From Flavobacterium johnsoniae (GTDB taxonomy: Bacteria > Bacteroidota > Bacteroidia > Flavobacteriales > Flavobacteriaceae), in assembly GCF_030388325.1 (NCBI RefSeq), contig NZ_CP103794.1, positions 3,100,001 through 3,164,000 of the forward strand: a stretch of DNA of 64,000 nucleotides, given 5' to 3'. Below, one piece after another: positions 35,585-46,300 of this stretch; the stretch's first letter is position 1, and every line of letters starts with the position of its first letter. Below the pieces are notes generated by a model, which worked only from the letters and a program-made list of their open reading frames with translations, was not told where the DNA came from and did no database searches. The translations under genes and the position numbers were made by a program.

Positions 35585-37591
35585 ATGATACATCAAGATA
35601 AAGAAGTAAAGAATACAAAAAATAAAGCAAAACCTTCCTGCTGTTGTTCGCACGACGAACCTGTACATTCAGAAAATGACGGGCATGATCACGGACACGA
35701 AGGTCACGATCACGAACATAACGTTGAAGGGAATTTGTTTAAAATGTTTCTTCCATCCATAATTTCCTTTATTTTATTAATTATCGGAATTGGTTTTGAC
35801 AACTATTTTCCGCAAGATTGGTTTACTGGATTTATTAGAATTGCTTGGTATGTAATTGCTTATCTTCCAGTTGGAATTCCTGTTTTAAGAGAAGCTTATG
35901 AAAGCATTGTAAAAGGCGATGTTTTCTCCGAATTTTTTCTGATGTGTATTGCTACAATCGGCGCATTTGCAATTGGCGAATATCCAGAAGGAGTTGCTGT
36001 TATGCTGTTTTATACGATTGGAGAAACTTTTCAAGGAATGGCAGTTAGCAAAGCAAAATCGAGTATTAAAAGCCTTTTAGATCAGCGTCCAGATGAAGTG
36101 AATATTCTTGAAAATAATGTTGCTACAAAAGTAAAAGCCAAGGATGTTCAGATTGGTGCCATTATTCAGCTAAAAGCGGGAGAAAAACTAGGTTTAGATG
36201 GCGAATTATTGTCAGATTCGGCTTCATTTAATACTGCAGCTTTAACGGGAGAAAGTAAACCAGATACTAAAAAGAAAGGAGAAACCGTTCTGGCAGGAAT
36301 GATAAACGGAAATACTATTGCAGAAGTAAAAGTCACAACTGCTTACAATGACAGTAAATTGTCTAAGATTCTAGAATTAGTTCAAAACGCGACAACTAAA
36401 AAAGCTCCAGCAGAATTATTCATTAGAAAGTTTGCTAAAATCTACACGCCGATTGTGGTGTATTTAGCAATAGCCATTTGTTTGCTTCCGATGCTTTTTG
36501 TAGACAATTATGTTTTTTCAGATTGGTTGTACAGAGCTTTGGTTTTCTTGGTTATATCGTGTCCGTGCGCTTTGGTTATCAGTATTCCGTTGGGGTATTT
36601 TGGCGGAATTGGTGCAGCGAGCAAAAACGGAATTCTTTTTAAAGGAAGTAATTTCTTAGACAGTATTTCTACCATTCAGAATGTTGTGGTAGACAAAACG
36701 GGAACGATGACCGAAGGCGTTTTTAAAGTTCAAGAAGTCATTATAAAACCAGAATTCGATAAAGAAGAAATCTTGAAATTGGTAAATGTTTTAGAAAGTC
36801 GAAGCACACATCCTGTTGCAACGGCGATTCATAATTTTGTTGGAAAAATTGATTCTTCAATTGAATTGAAAGAGATTGAAGAAATTTCTGGACACGGATT
36901 AAAAGCTTTTTTTAACGGAAAAGAATTATTTGTGGGGAATTTCAAATTGCTTGATAAGTTTAATATTTCGTATGATATCGATCCTTCTTCAATCGTTTAC
37001 ACCACAATTGCAATTGCTTACGAAGGCAAATTTGCGGGTTATTTAACAATTGCCGATGAAATAAAAGAAGATGCCAAAGAAACCGTTTCGAAATTAAAAT
37101 CTCTTGGAGTAAAATTAACGATGTTGAGCGGCGATAAAACGAATGTTGTTCAATTTGTTGCAGATAAACTCGGAATTGCAAATGCTTTTGGAGATTTGCT
37201 TCCAGAGGATAAAGTGAATAAAGTAAACGAAATTAAAGCTAAAAACGAAACCATCGCTTTTGTTGGAGATGGCGTAAATGACGCGCCCGTAATTGCTTTA
37301 AGTACAGTTGGAATTGCGATGGGAGGTTTAGGAAGCGACGCCGCAATTGAAACCGCCGATGTTGTCATTCAAGATGATAAACCGAGTAAAATTGCAATGG
37401 CAATTAATATCGGAAAACAAACAAAAAAAATTGTCTGGCAGAATATTACACTAGCTTTTGTCGTAAAAGCTTTTGTCTTGATTCTTGGCGCTGGCGGACT
37501 TGCTACCATGTGGGAAGCAGTTTTTGCTGATGTTGGTGTAGCGTTGTTGGCGATTTTAAATGCGGTTAGAATTCAGAAGATGCAGTTTTAA
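35585..37591 (+). CDS. Heavy-metal P1B-type ATPase (Zn/Cd/Co type)
   Basis: 668 aa. The N-terminus has CCCSHDE and a His-rich run (HDHGHEGHDHEH) in place of an HMA domain. Membrane helices follow. The CPC motif SCPCALVISIP lies near residue 325 in TM6, the form seen in Zn/Cd/Pb/Co exporters. D370 in DKTGTMTEG is phosphorylated; GDGVNDAPVIA and the HP motif (THPVATAI) are present. It pumps metal from cytoplasm to periplasm, handing on to the CzcA/CzcB/TolC system upstream. No regulator is visible nearby. Confidence 0.95.
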   Translation: MIHQDKEVKNTKNKAKPSCCCSHDEPVHSENDGHDHGHEGHDHEHNVEGNLFKMFLPSIISFILLIIGIGFDNYFPQDWFTGFIRIAWYVIAYLPVGIPVLREAYESIVKGDVFSEFFLMCIATIGAFAIGEYPEGVAVMLFYTIGETFQGMAVSKAKSSIKSLLDQRPDEVNILENNVATKVKAKDVQIGAIIQLKAGEKLGLDGELLSDSASFNTAALTGESKPDTKKKGETVLAGMINGNTIAEVKVTTAYNDSKLSKILELVQNATTKKAPAELFIRKFAKIYTPIVVYLAIAICLLPMLFVDNYVFSDWLYRALVFLVISCPCALVISIPLGYFGGIGAASKNGILFKGSNFLDSISTIQNVVVDKTGTMTEGVFKVQEVIIKPEFDKEEILKLVNVLESRSTHPVATAIHNFVGKIDSSIELKEIEEISGHGLKAFFNGKELFVGNFKLLDKFNISYDIDPSSIVYTTIAIAYEGKFAGYLTIADEIKEDAKETVSKLKSLGVKLTMLSGDKTNVVQFVADKLGIANAFGDLLPEDKVNKVNEIKAKNETIAFVGDGVNDAPVIALSTVGIAMGGLGSDAAIETADVVIQDDKPSKIAMAINIGKQTKKIVWQNITLAFVVKAFVLILGAGGLATMWEAVFADVGVALLAILNAVRIQKMQF

Positions 37592-37607
37592 TTCGCAGAA
37601 AATAATA

Positions 37608-37642
37608 AACCCCAATTCAAATAAATGGATTGGGGTTTTAAT
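37608..37642. terminator. Bidirectional terminator
   Basis: AAACCCCAATtCA pairs with TGgATTGGGGTTT (one mismatch) with a T run on the plus side. It separates convergent P1B-ATPase and VOC genes. Confidence 0.85.
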
Positions 37643-37646
37643 TTAT

Positions 37647-38297
37647 TTAAAACTGCAAATCAGTAAATATTCCATTGTTTTCTAATCGAACTTCGGTTTT
37701 GTTTTTTTCAGAAGGTGTTTGCGTCGGATACCAATTTCGATTTGGTTTTACAATAATCAATAAACCTTCATCGTTGCCAATTGCGGCAAAAGCTTCCGTA
37801 TTTGTGTTCTTAGAAAAGAAGTTTAAGCCGTATTTTTCTATTAGTTTATTTCCTAATTCTAATGGATTTTCATTTACAATGCCGATTTCGCTGATGTTTA
37901 AAATAGATTTAGAATTGAATTCTGTTGTTTGTGAATTATTAATATCGTGTCTGGCGATAAATTCTAATAAATTTCCGTTGTTATCATAAAAATAAACAGC
38001 TTGGGCATTCCAGTTCTCAAAATTGGTAATAACATTTTGATCTTCGATAAGAATCAAATCTACTTTGTTTTTACACCATTTAATTGCTTCGTCTAGTTTA
38101 TTTTCTGGAATATTAAAAGCAAAATGATAAATAGATTTGAAACTCGAATTTTCAACGAATTTTAAAATGGAGTTTCCTGCTTGAATACTAACTGAATTTT
38201 CGTTTTTTCTTATAATTGAAAGTTCTAAAACATCTTGATAATAAGCAGTTGTTTTTAAAATATTATTTGTTTGGATTTGGATGTGTTCTAACTTCAT
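37647..38297 (-). CDS. VOC family protein, two-domain
   Basis: 216 aa, cytoplasmic, long enough for two beta-alpha-beta-beta-beta units. Unit 1 starts EHIQIQTNNILKTTAYYQDVL (family motif HIxLxVxDlxxsxxFY) and ends NGNLLEFIARHDIN; unit 2 runs from ILNISEIGIVNENPLELGNKLIEKYG to the end. Metal ligands are mostly unclear because the first His of unit 1 is followed by Gln at the second site. It is related to glyoxalase/bleomycin-resistance proteins, but the substrate is not evident. Its own -7 element is at 38330-38337. Confidence 0.8.
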   Translation of the reverse strand: MKLEHIQIQTNNILKTTAYYQDVLELSIIRKNENSVSIQAGNSILKFVENSSFKSIYHFAFNIPENKLDEAIKWCKNKVDLILIEDQNVITNFENWNAQAVYFYDNNGNLLEFIARHDINNSQTTEFNSKSILNISEIGIVNENPLELGNKLIEKYGLNFFSKNTNTEAFAAIGNDEGLLIIVKPNRNWYPTQTPSEKNKTEVRLENNGIFTDLQF

Positions 38298-38329
38298 GAT
38301 ATTAATTTTGTTAGAGAAATATTATTTTA

Positions 38330-38337
38330 CAAATTTA
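38330..38337 (-). promoter_or_regulatory. -7 promoter element of the VOC gene
   Basis: CAAATTTA on the plus strand reads TAAATTTG on the minus strand, 33 bases before the start codon. Confidence 0.6.
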
Positions 38338-38479
38338 AATAATCATTGCTTTTTGCGGTTTGGAGAATGATTCTATACTTCAATGAAAGGATAGTTAATT
38401 GCTATTAAATATATATTTAATTTACCTTATTTTGATAGATATTCAACTTTTATAGACACTAAGATGTTCTTAATTACCA

Positions 38480-38487
38480 TAGTTTTG
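38480..38487 (+). promoter_or_regulatory. -7 promoter element of the orphan gene
   Basis: TAGTTTTG matches TAnnTTTG, 46 bases before the ATG at 38534. Confidence 0.55.
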
Positions 38488-38533
38488 TAATTAAATTTAT
38501 TGAATATATTGTGTATATAAATTTAAGAGATAA

Positions 38534-39058
38534 ATGATATTAAGAAAGCAAATAGAACCTCAATTTGATATTGCTGAAAAACATTATCCAGAAGTATTAA
38601 AACTAATTTTGGATTATACGGCGTTTTGTGATGAAAACGGGGATGAAGAATTTTTTGAATACAAAAAGCTTGAAGAAAAACTTCATGTTTTAACTGAAAA
38701 AGATATTGTTAAATTTAATCTTATAGAATGGTGGGAAGAAGATGGAGTCGAAAATCTTGCATTTGATATTTCTTTACCTGAACCGGAAAAAGTGGATAAT
38801 TTGACTAGAGAAGAATTGTACGAAATTGTTCAACGTATCAAAACTTTTGATGAAATTAATTATGATAATGTAGATTTTATTTCAACCTTTTATATAAATG
38901 TAATTTCTGCAAATGGTTATTTTATAAAATTCTTGGAAAAAAACTTTAAACAATATAATTATAAATTGTTTCAAAGAAATAAAGATAAAAAAGGCAATTA
39001 TTTTGAATATTCTATTGAGGAAATTGTACAGATTCTTTGGAATAATGGTAATATTTAA
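38534..39058 (+). CDS. Orphan acidic cytoplasmic protein of unknown function
   Basis: 174 aa, acidic, soluble, no signal or membrane segment. Conspicuous features are FCDENGDEEFFEYKKLEEKLHVLTEKDI, IEWWEEDGVENLAFDISLPEP and FISTFYINVISANGYFIKFL. No family is recognised. Its very AT-rich coding sequence, single-gene unit and lack of genomic partners resemble orphan immunity-like proteins of Bacteroidota, but that is a guess. A weak hairpin at 39068-39099 follows. Confidence 0.65.
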   Translation: MILRKQIEPQFDIAEKHYPEVLKLILDYTAFCDENGDEEFFEYKKLEEKLHVLTEKDIVKFNLIEWWEEDGVENLAFDISLPEPEKVDNLTREELYEIVQRIKTFDEINYDNVDFISTFYINVISANGYFIKFLEKNFKQYNYKLFQRNKDKKGNYFEYSIEEIVQILWNNGNI

Positions 39059-39067
39059 TAATCAAAT

Positions 39068-39099
39068 AAAAAGCCCTCTTCAAAACGAAAAGGACTTTT
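39068..39099. terminator. Weak hairpin terminator
   Basis: AAAAGCCCTCTTC and GAAAAGGACTTTT pair with two mismatches; A and T runs flank it. It lies between the convergent orphan and peroxidase genes. Confidence 0.5.
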
Positions 39100-39144
39100 A
39101 AGATTTGCAAATACTTGGGGCAAAATACAAATCATTTAACTAAA

Positions 39145-40287
39145 TTATTTAGGCATTTCTGGAATTATAATTCTTCTTGTCGGAGTGCTTAAAGTCTCAA
39201 TAAATGCCAATAAATCGCTGATTTCTTCTTTATTTAAATCTAATTTTCTCAGCATTGGATCTGATTTTGGTATCAAAGAATCTCTTGGTGTTCCTAAGTA
39301 TTTCTTTTGAACAGGAGAAGGATTTCCTAAATTGTATAATTCGACAACATCCAATAAACTCAGAAAATGTCCGTGATGCATCCAAGGTTTTGTATTTACG
39401 ACTTCGCGAAGTGTCGGAGTTCTGAACTTTCCAATATCTTTTACATCTTTAGTCACATTATAACGTCCGAAATCTTCGTTTTTTGTTCCGAATAAAGTCT
39501 GTCCGTCGTTATGAAACTGATTGTCGCTAAAATAAGGTGTATTATGGCAATTAATGCATTGTGCTTTCGTTCTAAACAAATGCATTCCTTTCACTTGCTG
39601 ATCGGTATAAATATCTGATTTTCCGCTTATAAACTGGTCAAATTTACTTTTCGGACTATTTATTGATCTTTCGAAAGTCGCAATTGCATATTGAATGCGT
39701 TCTAAAGTCACTTTTTTATCTCCAAATGCAGCGGTAAAGAGCGAATTATAACCTTTTATTTTAGCAATTTTATTAACGGCAATCGTCAGCTTTTCATTCA
39801 TTTCTAAAGGATCAGAAACTGGAAATTGTGCTTGATCTTCTAAACTTGAAGCGCGTCCGTCCCAAAATAGCGAAGTGGCATACGCCGAATTTAAAATCGT
39901 CATCGAATTTCGTTTTCCAGTCTGGCGGTCATGTCCAAAAGAACGCGTTAAATTATCTGTCCAACCCAGTTCTGGATTGTGACAAGAAGCACAAGCAATT
40001 TGTCCGCTTCGTGATAATCTCGGATCGAAAAACAAAATCTTTCCCAAACTTTCTTTTTCCTTAGAATACGGATTATAAGCAGGATAAGGAACAGCAGGAA
40101 GCACACCAATATCCTGAAATTTAGTTTTATCGACATTTTCATGTAATTCAGCAGCAGGCCATTTCGAAGAATCTCCGCTAGAATACAGTTTTCGCAATTC
40201 CTGAATATCAATATAATCAGGATTTTCCACGCTTTTATAAGCCGTCAAGCAAAGCAGGAAAAGGAGAGGGAAGATTAGTTTTTTCAA
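39145..40287 (-). CDS. Di-heme cytochrome c peroxidase (MauG family)
   Basis: 380 aa. The N-terminal signal LIFPLLFLLCLTAYKS has no cysteine after the cleavage site, so the protein is periplasmic. Two heme c motifs are seen: C99-A-S-C102-H103 and CINCH near 245. Between and after them are LSRSGQIACASCHNPELGWTDN, MHHGHFLSLLDVV and DKKVTLERIQYAIATFERS, all typical of the bacterial CcpA/MauG group, which reduces peroxide or acts on other substrates. It lies 179 bases after the SusE-position lipoprotein, separated by palindromes, and may belong to the same transcript. Confidence 0.93.
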   Translation of the reverse strand: MKKLIFPLLFLLCLTAYKSVENPDYIDIQELRKLYSSGDSSKWPAAELHENVDKTKFQDIGVLPAVPYPAYNPYSKEKESLGKILFFDPRLSRSGQIACASCHNPELGWTDNLTRSFGHDRQTGKRNSMTILNSAYATSLFWDGRASSLEDQAQFPVSDPLEMNEKLTIAVNKIAKIKGYNSLFTAAFGDKKVTLERIQYAIATFERSINSPKSKFDQFISGKSDIYTDQQVKGMHLFRTKAQCINCHNTPYFSDNQFHNDGQTLFGTKNEDFGRYNVTKDVKDIGKFRTPTLREVVNTKPWMHHGHFLSLLDVVELYNLGNPSPVQKKYLGTPRDSLIPKSDPMLRKLDLNKEEISDLLAFIETLSTPTRRIIIPEMPK

Positions 40288-40317
40288 TTCTTTGTGTTTT
40301 TTTTGATTTGTTTTTTT

Positions 40318-40430
40318 TGTTTCAAGTTTCAGGTTTCAAGTTGCTGCAAAACGTTAAACCTGAAACTTGAAACTTGAAACCTTTTTTTCACGCCAAAAGC
40401 TTTGTCAAAGTTTTAAACTTTGACAAAGCT
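40318..40430. repeat. Inverted repeats between lipoprotein and peroxidase genes
   Basis: First, a TTTCAAGTTTCAGGTTTCAAG arm faces CCTGAAACTTGAAACTTGAA (about 40319-40380), the same CCTGAAAC family as 905-920 and 35555-35578. Second, a 33-base palindrome at 40398-40430 with 15-bp arms AGCTTTGTCAAAGTT. Such a stem could attenuate or stabilise the 3' part of the operon. Confidence 0.8.
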
Positions 40431-40465
40431 GAAGACGTTAACCATTAATAATTAACAATTAACAA

Positions 40466-41932
40466 TTATAAAGTGACTTCTTTTGGACACGGAATACTTA
40501 AAGCTGCTGGCTTAGTGTAAACTCTATTATTGTACATTCTATATTGCGTCGAAACTGTTCCTCCAAACAGTTTGTCGTTTGTTAATTTTAATTCAAATGA
40601 AATTTCATATAAACCATTGCTGATTTCTTTATAAGTTCCTTCCCCAGAAATTGCAATAACATGCGTATTTGTCACGCTAGATCCAATTGTAATATCTTGC
40701 GGAATTACGAGAACAGTTCCTTGTGTTTTGCTATTTCCGTTTGCTGGGAAAAATTCTAAAGCTGAGGTAATATTAAATCCTGGAGAAATTGCAGCAGAAT
40801 TACTTTCGTTAGAAAACCATCTTTTTAAACCAAAAGAATTGACAGTATTTGTTCCGCTGGCAACATTAAACCCGATTTTGAAAGCATCGTGATACACATC
40901 ATCATTTGGATTTGCAGTTCCTTTATCGCTGTACAAAATAGCATTTTCGTTATCTTTTGTCACTACAACCGGAAAGGTCAAAGCGTTGAAAGTTTGCCAA
41001 GAACAAGTTCCATTGTTGTTAAACCAATGTTCTCCGTACGTCAAATAAAAAGCATTTGTTGGATCTGTGAATTTTGATGCTGGATTGGCTTGAATATCTC
41101 TTGGCGATTTTATTGGTTTTACAACAGTCAAACTAATACTTCCGGTAGCGTTATAATTTGGCGTATTTACCAATGTTATTTTAGATTCGTAACGAGCATC
41201 ATCATTCTGAATATCTTCCAGCAATGTTAAATGATAAGTTATTGAATTTCTATTATCTCCAAAATCGTCGTGCGTTAAAGAATATTCAAAACCATTTTGA
41301 AATTTAAAAATAGACGCATTTTCTATTTCCGAAGGAAAAAATCCGTTAGGAAAATTTACTTTAAAATCAACAGTTTCGCCAACTTCTCCTTTTATAACAA
41401 ATTGATTTACTGGAAAAGTGTAATTGGTTGTAATTGCTGCCAAATCAATTTTGAAAGTATCATTAGGATATTCAGTATTTAGATTTCCGATATGAATTTC
41501 GGGATCAGAAACCGTTTCTAGTTTTAAAGTAATACTTTGGTTAGCAGTCCATCTTTTGTCAAAAGAAACCGCTATAGTATCCGTTAGTTTATTTCCCTGA
41601 AAAGTTAATTGATTCACAGGATTTACTGTAAAACTCTCATTATCATTTGTTGATGAAACCGCACTAAAATTGGCTGTTACACTATTTTTTAAATTTCGGG
41701 CAGTTAAAGCAACAGGCACTTTCAGCGTTTTTACAGAAGTATTTACGTAATTTGACTGAGGCACTAAACTTCCGTTTACAATTGGATATTCTACAGGTGT
41801 ATTATCACTTTTTACCAAGAAATTAAATCTTATAAAAGGATCAATTTCAGAACCTAATTTATAGTCATCTTTTGAACATGAAGTAAATAATATGGCTATA
41901 AACAATATGCTAAATATCTTAATACGAGTCAT
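40466..41932 (-). CDS. SusE-position surface lipoprotein, function unknown
   Basis: 488 aa from the ATG at 41932, which overlaps the end of susD by 14 bases. A longer frame to 41986 would lie wholly within susD. Lipobox is LFTSC. The mature protein is all-beta: VPVALTARNLKNSVTANFSAV, KTLKVPVAL and FVIKGEVGETVDFKVNFPNG suggest Ig/Calx-beta-like sandwiches of the DUF1735/DUF4843 type. It probably helps bind the substrate of the SusCD pair at the surface. The ligand is unknown. Translational coupling to susD supports joint function. Confidence 0.75.
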   Translation of the reverse strand: MTRIKIFSILFIAILFTSCSKDDYKLGSEIDPFIRFNFLVKSDNTPVEYPIVNGSLVPQSNYVNTSVKTLKVPVALTARNLKNSVTANFSAVSSTNDNESFTVNPVNQLTFQGNKLTDTIAVSFDKRWTANQSITLKLETVSDPEIHIGNLNTEYPNDTFKIDLAAITTNYTFPVNQFVIKGEVGETVDFKVNFPNGFFPSEIENASIFKFQNGFEYSLTHDDFGDNRNSITYHLTLLEDIQNDDARYESKITLVNTPNYNATGSISLTVVKPIKSPRDIQANPASKFTDPTNAFYLTYGEHWFNNNGTCSWQTFNALTFPVVVTKDNENAILYSDKGTANPNDDVYHDAFKIGFNVASGTNTVNSFGLKRWFSNESNSAAISPGFNITSALEFFPANGNSKTQGTVLVIPQDITIGSSVTNTHVIAISGEGTYKEISNGLYEISFELKLTNDKLFGGTVSTQYRMYNNRVYTKPAALSIPCPKEVTL

Positions 41933-43379
41933 TTTGTTGTAAGTTAGGGTTAAGATTAGTGTTATAGGTTGGTATCGGAAGAACAAATTTTAGAGAAGGA
42001 TAAGTCAAACTGCAATTTGTTGAAATACAGCCATCATTTCTAGAAATATTTTTATGATTGCGTACAAGATCAAAAAACAAATGACCTTCAAAACAAAGTT
42101 CTTTTCTTCTTTCTAAAAGAATATTTTCTTTCAGATTCGTGGTATTTGTTAGTAAAGTAGCATTTGCACGAGCACGAATGATATTTATGTCTGCCATTGC
42201 AGCGTCAGATCTGTTGGTTTCTAAAGCAGCTTCGGCACGAATTAAATACATTTCACTTAATCTAAAAGCCACATAACCAGCATTATCTTGATATTTTTTA
42301 GTGAAATTATAATTTACATTTGTAAGAACGCCATTTACTAAAGTCTGTAAAGGTTGTGTAAGAAATAATTGTTTTCTTAAGTCGTTGGCTTCGTACAAAT
42401 TAACCAAGTCATTTGAGGCAACATAACGCTGATAACTTGTAGAGGTTGTATAACCAAATACTTGTGACATAGAAGACATTACTATATCTTCAGAATCTCT
42501 TCTGGTAGCAAATTCTAGTAAAATTTCAGATACAGGAAGATCCGGTTGCGTCCATTGCGCAACATAATCTGCAGAAGCTGATAAAGTTACTCCAGAAGTT
42601 GTAATTACATCATTTGCTATTGTATACGCATTATTCCAGTCGCCTTTTTGCAAATACACACGCGCTAATAATGCTTTTGTATTATTTGCATTAAATAAAG
42701 AATAAGTTTGTCCTGGAAGCAGTGATTGAGACGAATAACTGTCAATTGCTGTCACTAAATCATTTATAATAATCGAATAAGTTTCGGCTACTGTTTTTCT
42801 TGCAGGATATTGTATTCCGGCTTTAATAGATTCAGTATTGCAAACAATTCCTAAATGAGAAGCATCTGCAGTATATTTGTAATCTTGGCTATATACAAGA
42901 GAAAGCAAAAAATGCGCATAAGCCCTAATTGTTAAAGCCTCTGCCTTTATTTGATTTTTCTCTGCTTGAGTTGCATCGGTAAGGGCAGGAGTATATTCTA
43001 AAATTAAGTTCGCCTGATTTATAATATCATAACTTGTATCATAAAATGTTTTAAAATTACTTGTCAGCGCTTGATCATCAAATGAATACGCTTGTTCGAT
43101 ATTTATTGGCGGAGAAATCTGACCTCTGCTGTTTCCAGAAGAAACAGGTGAAAATTTGATGTTTCCTCCTTGAAGATCTGCGTAAACGGCATAACGTTCT
43201 CCTCGCATATTAGCTTCTAGTTCATAGTAAAGTCCAGTTAATGCTTGCAAAACTCCTTTTTTGTTTTGCAAAAGCTCGTCTATAGAAGTTTGTGTTCCAG
43301 GTTCCTGTTCTAAAAAGTCACTACAGCTTTGCAGTGAGAAAATCAGGAAAAATATAGATAGGTATTTTGAATATTTCAT
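41919..43379 (-). CDS. SusD/RagB family substrate-binding lipoprotein
   Basis: 486 aa from ATG 43379; an in-frame start at 43397 lies within susC and would put six residues before the signal. Signal and lipobox: LIFSLQSC. SusD hallmarks are DFLEQEPGTQTSIDELLQ, YYELEANMRG, LILEYTPALTDATQAEKNQIKAEALTIRAYAHFLLSLVYSQ (tetratricopeptide helices), and C-terminal RLSEMYLIRAEAALETNR and ILLERRKELCFEGHLFFDLVR. It lids the SusC channel. It begins 5 bases after the SusC stop. Confidence 0.95.
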   Translation of the reverse strand: MKYSKYLSIFFLIFSLQSCSDFLEQEPGTQTSIDELLQNKKGVLQALTGLYYELEANMRGERYAVYADLQGGNIKFSPVSSGNSRGQISPPINIEQAYSFDDQALTSNFKTFYDTSYDIINQANLILEYTPALTDATQAEKNQIKAEALTIRAYAHFLLSLVYSQDYKYTADASHLGIVCNTESIKAGIQYPARKTVAETYSIIINDLVTAIDSYSSQSLLPGQTYSLFNANNTKALLARVYLQKGDWNNAYTIANDVITTSGVTLSASADYVAQWTQPDLPVSEILLEFATRRDSEDIVMSSMSQVFGYTTSTSYQRYVASNDLVNLYEANDLRKQLFLTQPLQTLVNGVLTNVNYNFTKKYQDNAGYVAFRLSEMYLIRAEAALETNRSDAAMADINIIRARANATLLTNTTNLKENILLERRKELCFEGHLFFDLVRNHKNISRNDGCISTNCSLTYPSLKFVLPIPTYNTNLNPNLQQNDSY

Positions 43380-43383
43380 GGTC

Positions 43384-46300
43384 TTAAAATTTAGCATTAA
43401 CTCCTAGCGAGATGGTTCTTGCCTGAGGATAAGTAAAACTGTATTCTCTTACTCCGTTCATTCCTTTTGGACTTTTCTCCTTGTACCAATAAGCAACATT
43501 TGTCGCATCTGCAAAAACAGAAAGAGTATCTAAGAAGGTATTTTTTAACGGCACATTATAACTTAAATTAACATTGCTGATTCTGATATAAGTTGCATTG
43601 TACATGTATTTACTTAAATTAGAAAGCTGCGGAGAAGAAGTTACAGCAGATTGCGAAACAATATCTCCAGGATTTCTCCAATGATCGTATGCATTTACAG
43701 AAAGGTTTCTGTTAAAAGTATTCGAGTATTTATCTACCAGTACGTCAGACACTAAGAAGTCACCTCCAATTTGGTAATCTCCTCTAACAGATAAAGTTAA
43801 GTTGTTGAAAAAAGTAAAACTATTGTAAAAACCTCCGTAAGCATCTGCTTGTCTGTCTCCAATTGGTTCCCAATCTGCAATGGTGTATAATTCGCCATAG
43901 GTTTTGGAATCGTATATTTTACCATTTTTTTCAATAAGATCACGGCCAGTTGCAGGATCAACGCCAGCCCATTTAATTCCCCAAATAGTACTCGTGCTGT
44001 AACCAATTTTTTGCGCTAAAGCTATATTTGCTAAAGAATAGTCGCTTCCTAAACCTTTTAAATCGGTTACTTTACTGTCAATTGTAGAAATGTTAAATGC
44101 CGTTGTCCATTTAAAAGCATTAGATTTTATCCATTTAATTCTGGTAGTAACTTCAAAACCTTTATTGTACATACTTGCGGCATTTAATTGTACAGAAGAA
44201 TAACCTGTTTCAGTCGGGACATCTCTTGTTGCAATCAAATTAGTTTTGTTGTCATAATAATATTCTACAGATAATTCAACTCTGTTGAAAATATTAAAAT
44301 CAAAACCAGCGTTAAATTTGGCGTTTTTTTCCCAAGTTAAATTACCGTTTGGAGCGTCGCCAGTAGTTGCTCCGATTCCGCCATTGTAAGCATTTTGACC
44401 AATATTATACAAACCTTTAGAGCGGTAAGAACCAATTCTAGAGTTTCCAGTTGTACCGTAACTTGCTTTTAATTTTAAGAAATCAATCCAAGAAGCAGAA
44501 TTAAGAAAGTTTTCATTGCTAATAATCCATCCAGCACCGATACCGCCATTATTTGCCACATTCGTATCATCTCCAAAAACAGAGCTTTCATCACGACGAT
44601 AATTGGCTAATAAAAAGTAACGTTTTTTATAATTATAGTTTAATTGTGAGAATAAAGAAACTCTCGAATTATAACTGATTTCACCTCTGTAAGACTGTCC
44701 AGCTTTAGATTCATCCACATTTGGTGTAGCAGGATTATCGTCTCTTATTGCATCTGTAATCTTATTTAGTACGCCTGGATTTACGTATCCAACTCCAGAT
44801 GAATAATGAAAATCGGTTTTATCTTCACTAAGCTCAAAACCAAGAACACCATCAATACTGTGATTTTCTGTAATATCTTTATTAAATAAAGCTTGTCCTT
44901 GCCAATTCCATTTTGTAGAATTTCTTTCGTTTAATAATCTACGTCCCCAAGCTGGATATAAAATTCCTCCAAGTGTAAAAGAACCATTAAACTGACCGCT
45001 TTCATTTGCTCCAGAAAAATAGCGATCTTGATCTTTATCACTATAATCCATACCAAAAAGAGTCGCAAATCTGATATTATTATTCAATTTATAAGACAAA
45101 TTAATGCTTCCTAAAATACCAAATGTTTGCGTTTCATTTTTGTTTTGTTGAATTGCCGCCAACGGATTTCCAGCTGTAGCGCCGCTTACGCCTAAATTTG
45201 AAAAAGTTCCGTCTGCATTATATGGAGAAAGAGTTGGAAGATAAGCAAATCCGTAAAAAATATTTGGAGCGTCTTTCTGTACAAAACTCGGATTCAGCAT
45301 TAAATTAATGTCCCATTTTCCAGAGCTGTAACCTAAATTGATTCCCGCGTTTAACTGTTTTGTATCGTTACCCATCTGAGGCTCATCAATTTTAGTATAG
45401 CTAACATTTGTTCGATATGAAAATTTTGAATTAGCACCAGAAACATTAAAATTGTATTTATTGTAAACACCAGCTTGGTTTAATAAACCAAACCAATCGG
45501 TATTAATTCCATTGTAAGCAAATGGAACATAGTTCGTTGTCGTATTTTTTAAGTATTGGTTTCTTATTTCAGTATACTGCTCTCCATTTAAGTATTTAAT
45601 TTGATTAATAGCCGAAGAAACCCCAAGCTGATTAGAAAAACCAAACTGAGTTTTCCCTTTTTTTCCTTTTTTAGTGGTAATCAAAATAACGCCATTTGCA
45701 CCATCAGCACCGTAAATACCTACTGCCGCAGCATCTTTTAAAACCGAAATAGTTTCTATATTTTCTGGAGCAATTTTCATTAACGGATTAGTCAGATTTT
45801 CAGCAAAAGTTCCAGATCCGTCAAAATCTCCACCATCGATAGCATATTCTTCACTCATCACAACGCCATCAACAATAATTAAAGGTTGCGAAGAAGTTCC
45901 AGTAATTGCATTGGTTAAAGACGATAATGTTCCTTTACCACGTATATTAATTTTAACAGGACCGCCAACACCAGAAGTATTTTCTACCATAACTCCAGCA
46001 ATTTGTCCAGTAATCATTTTGTCGAAACTTTCTGAAGCTTGTTCTACCGCAATATCTTTTGCGTTTAATATAGAAATACTCCCAACAATTTCTTCTTTTA
46101 ATTTTGTTGTTCCATAAGAAGACGTAATAATAACCGGATTTAACTCGTCTGCTGATTCTTGCAAGTAAAAAACAAAATTCTTTTTATCGTCTGCTTTTTG
46201 AGATTGAGATTCCATTCCTAAAAAACCTACTTCAAGAACAAGATTCGGAATATCATTTCCTTTTAACTGATAAACAAATTTTCCGTTAAAATCTGTAATA

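Noticed and set aside
43797..44006. Minus-strand shadow frame within the susC gene
   Set aside because: It lies in another frame of the same strand within the barrel-coding part; no start context or family motif.
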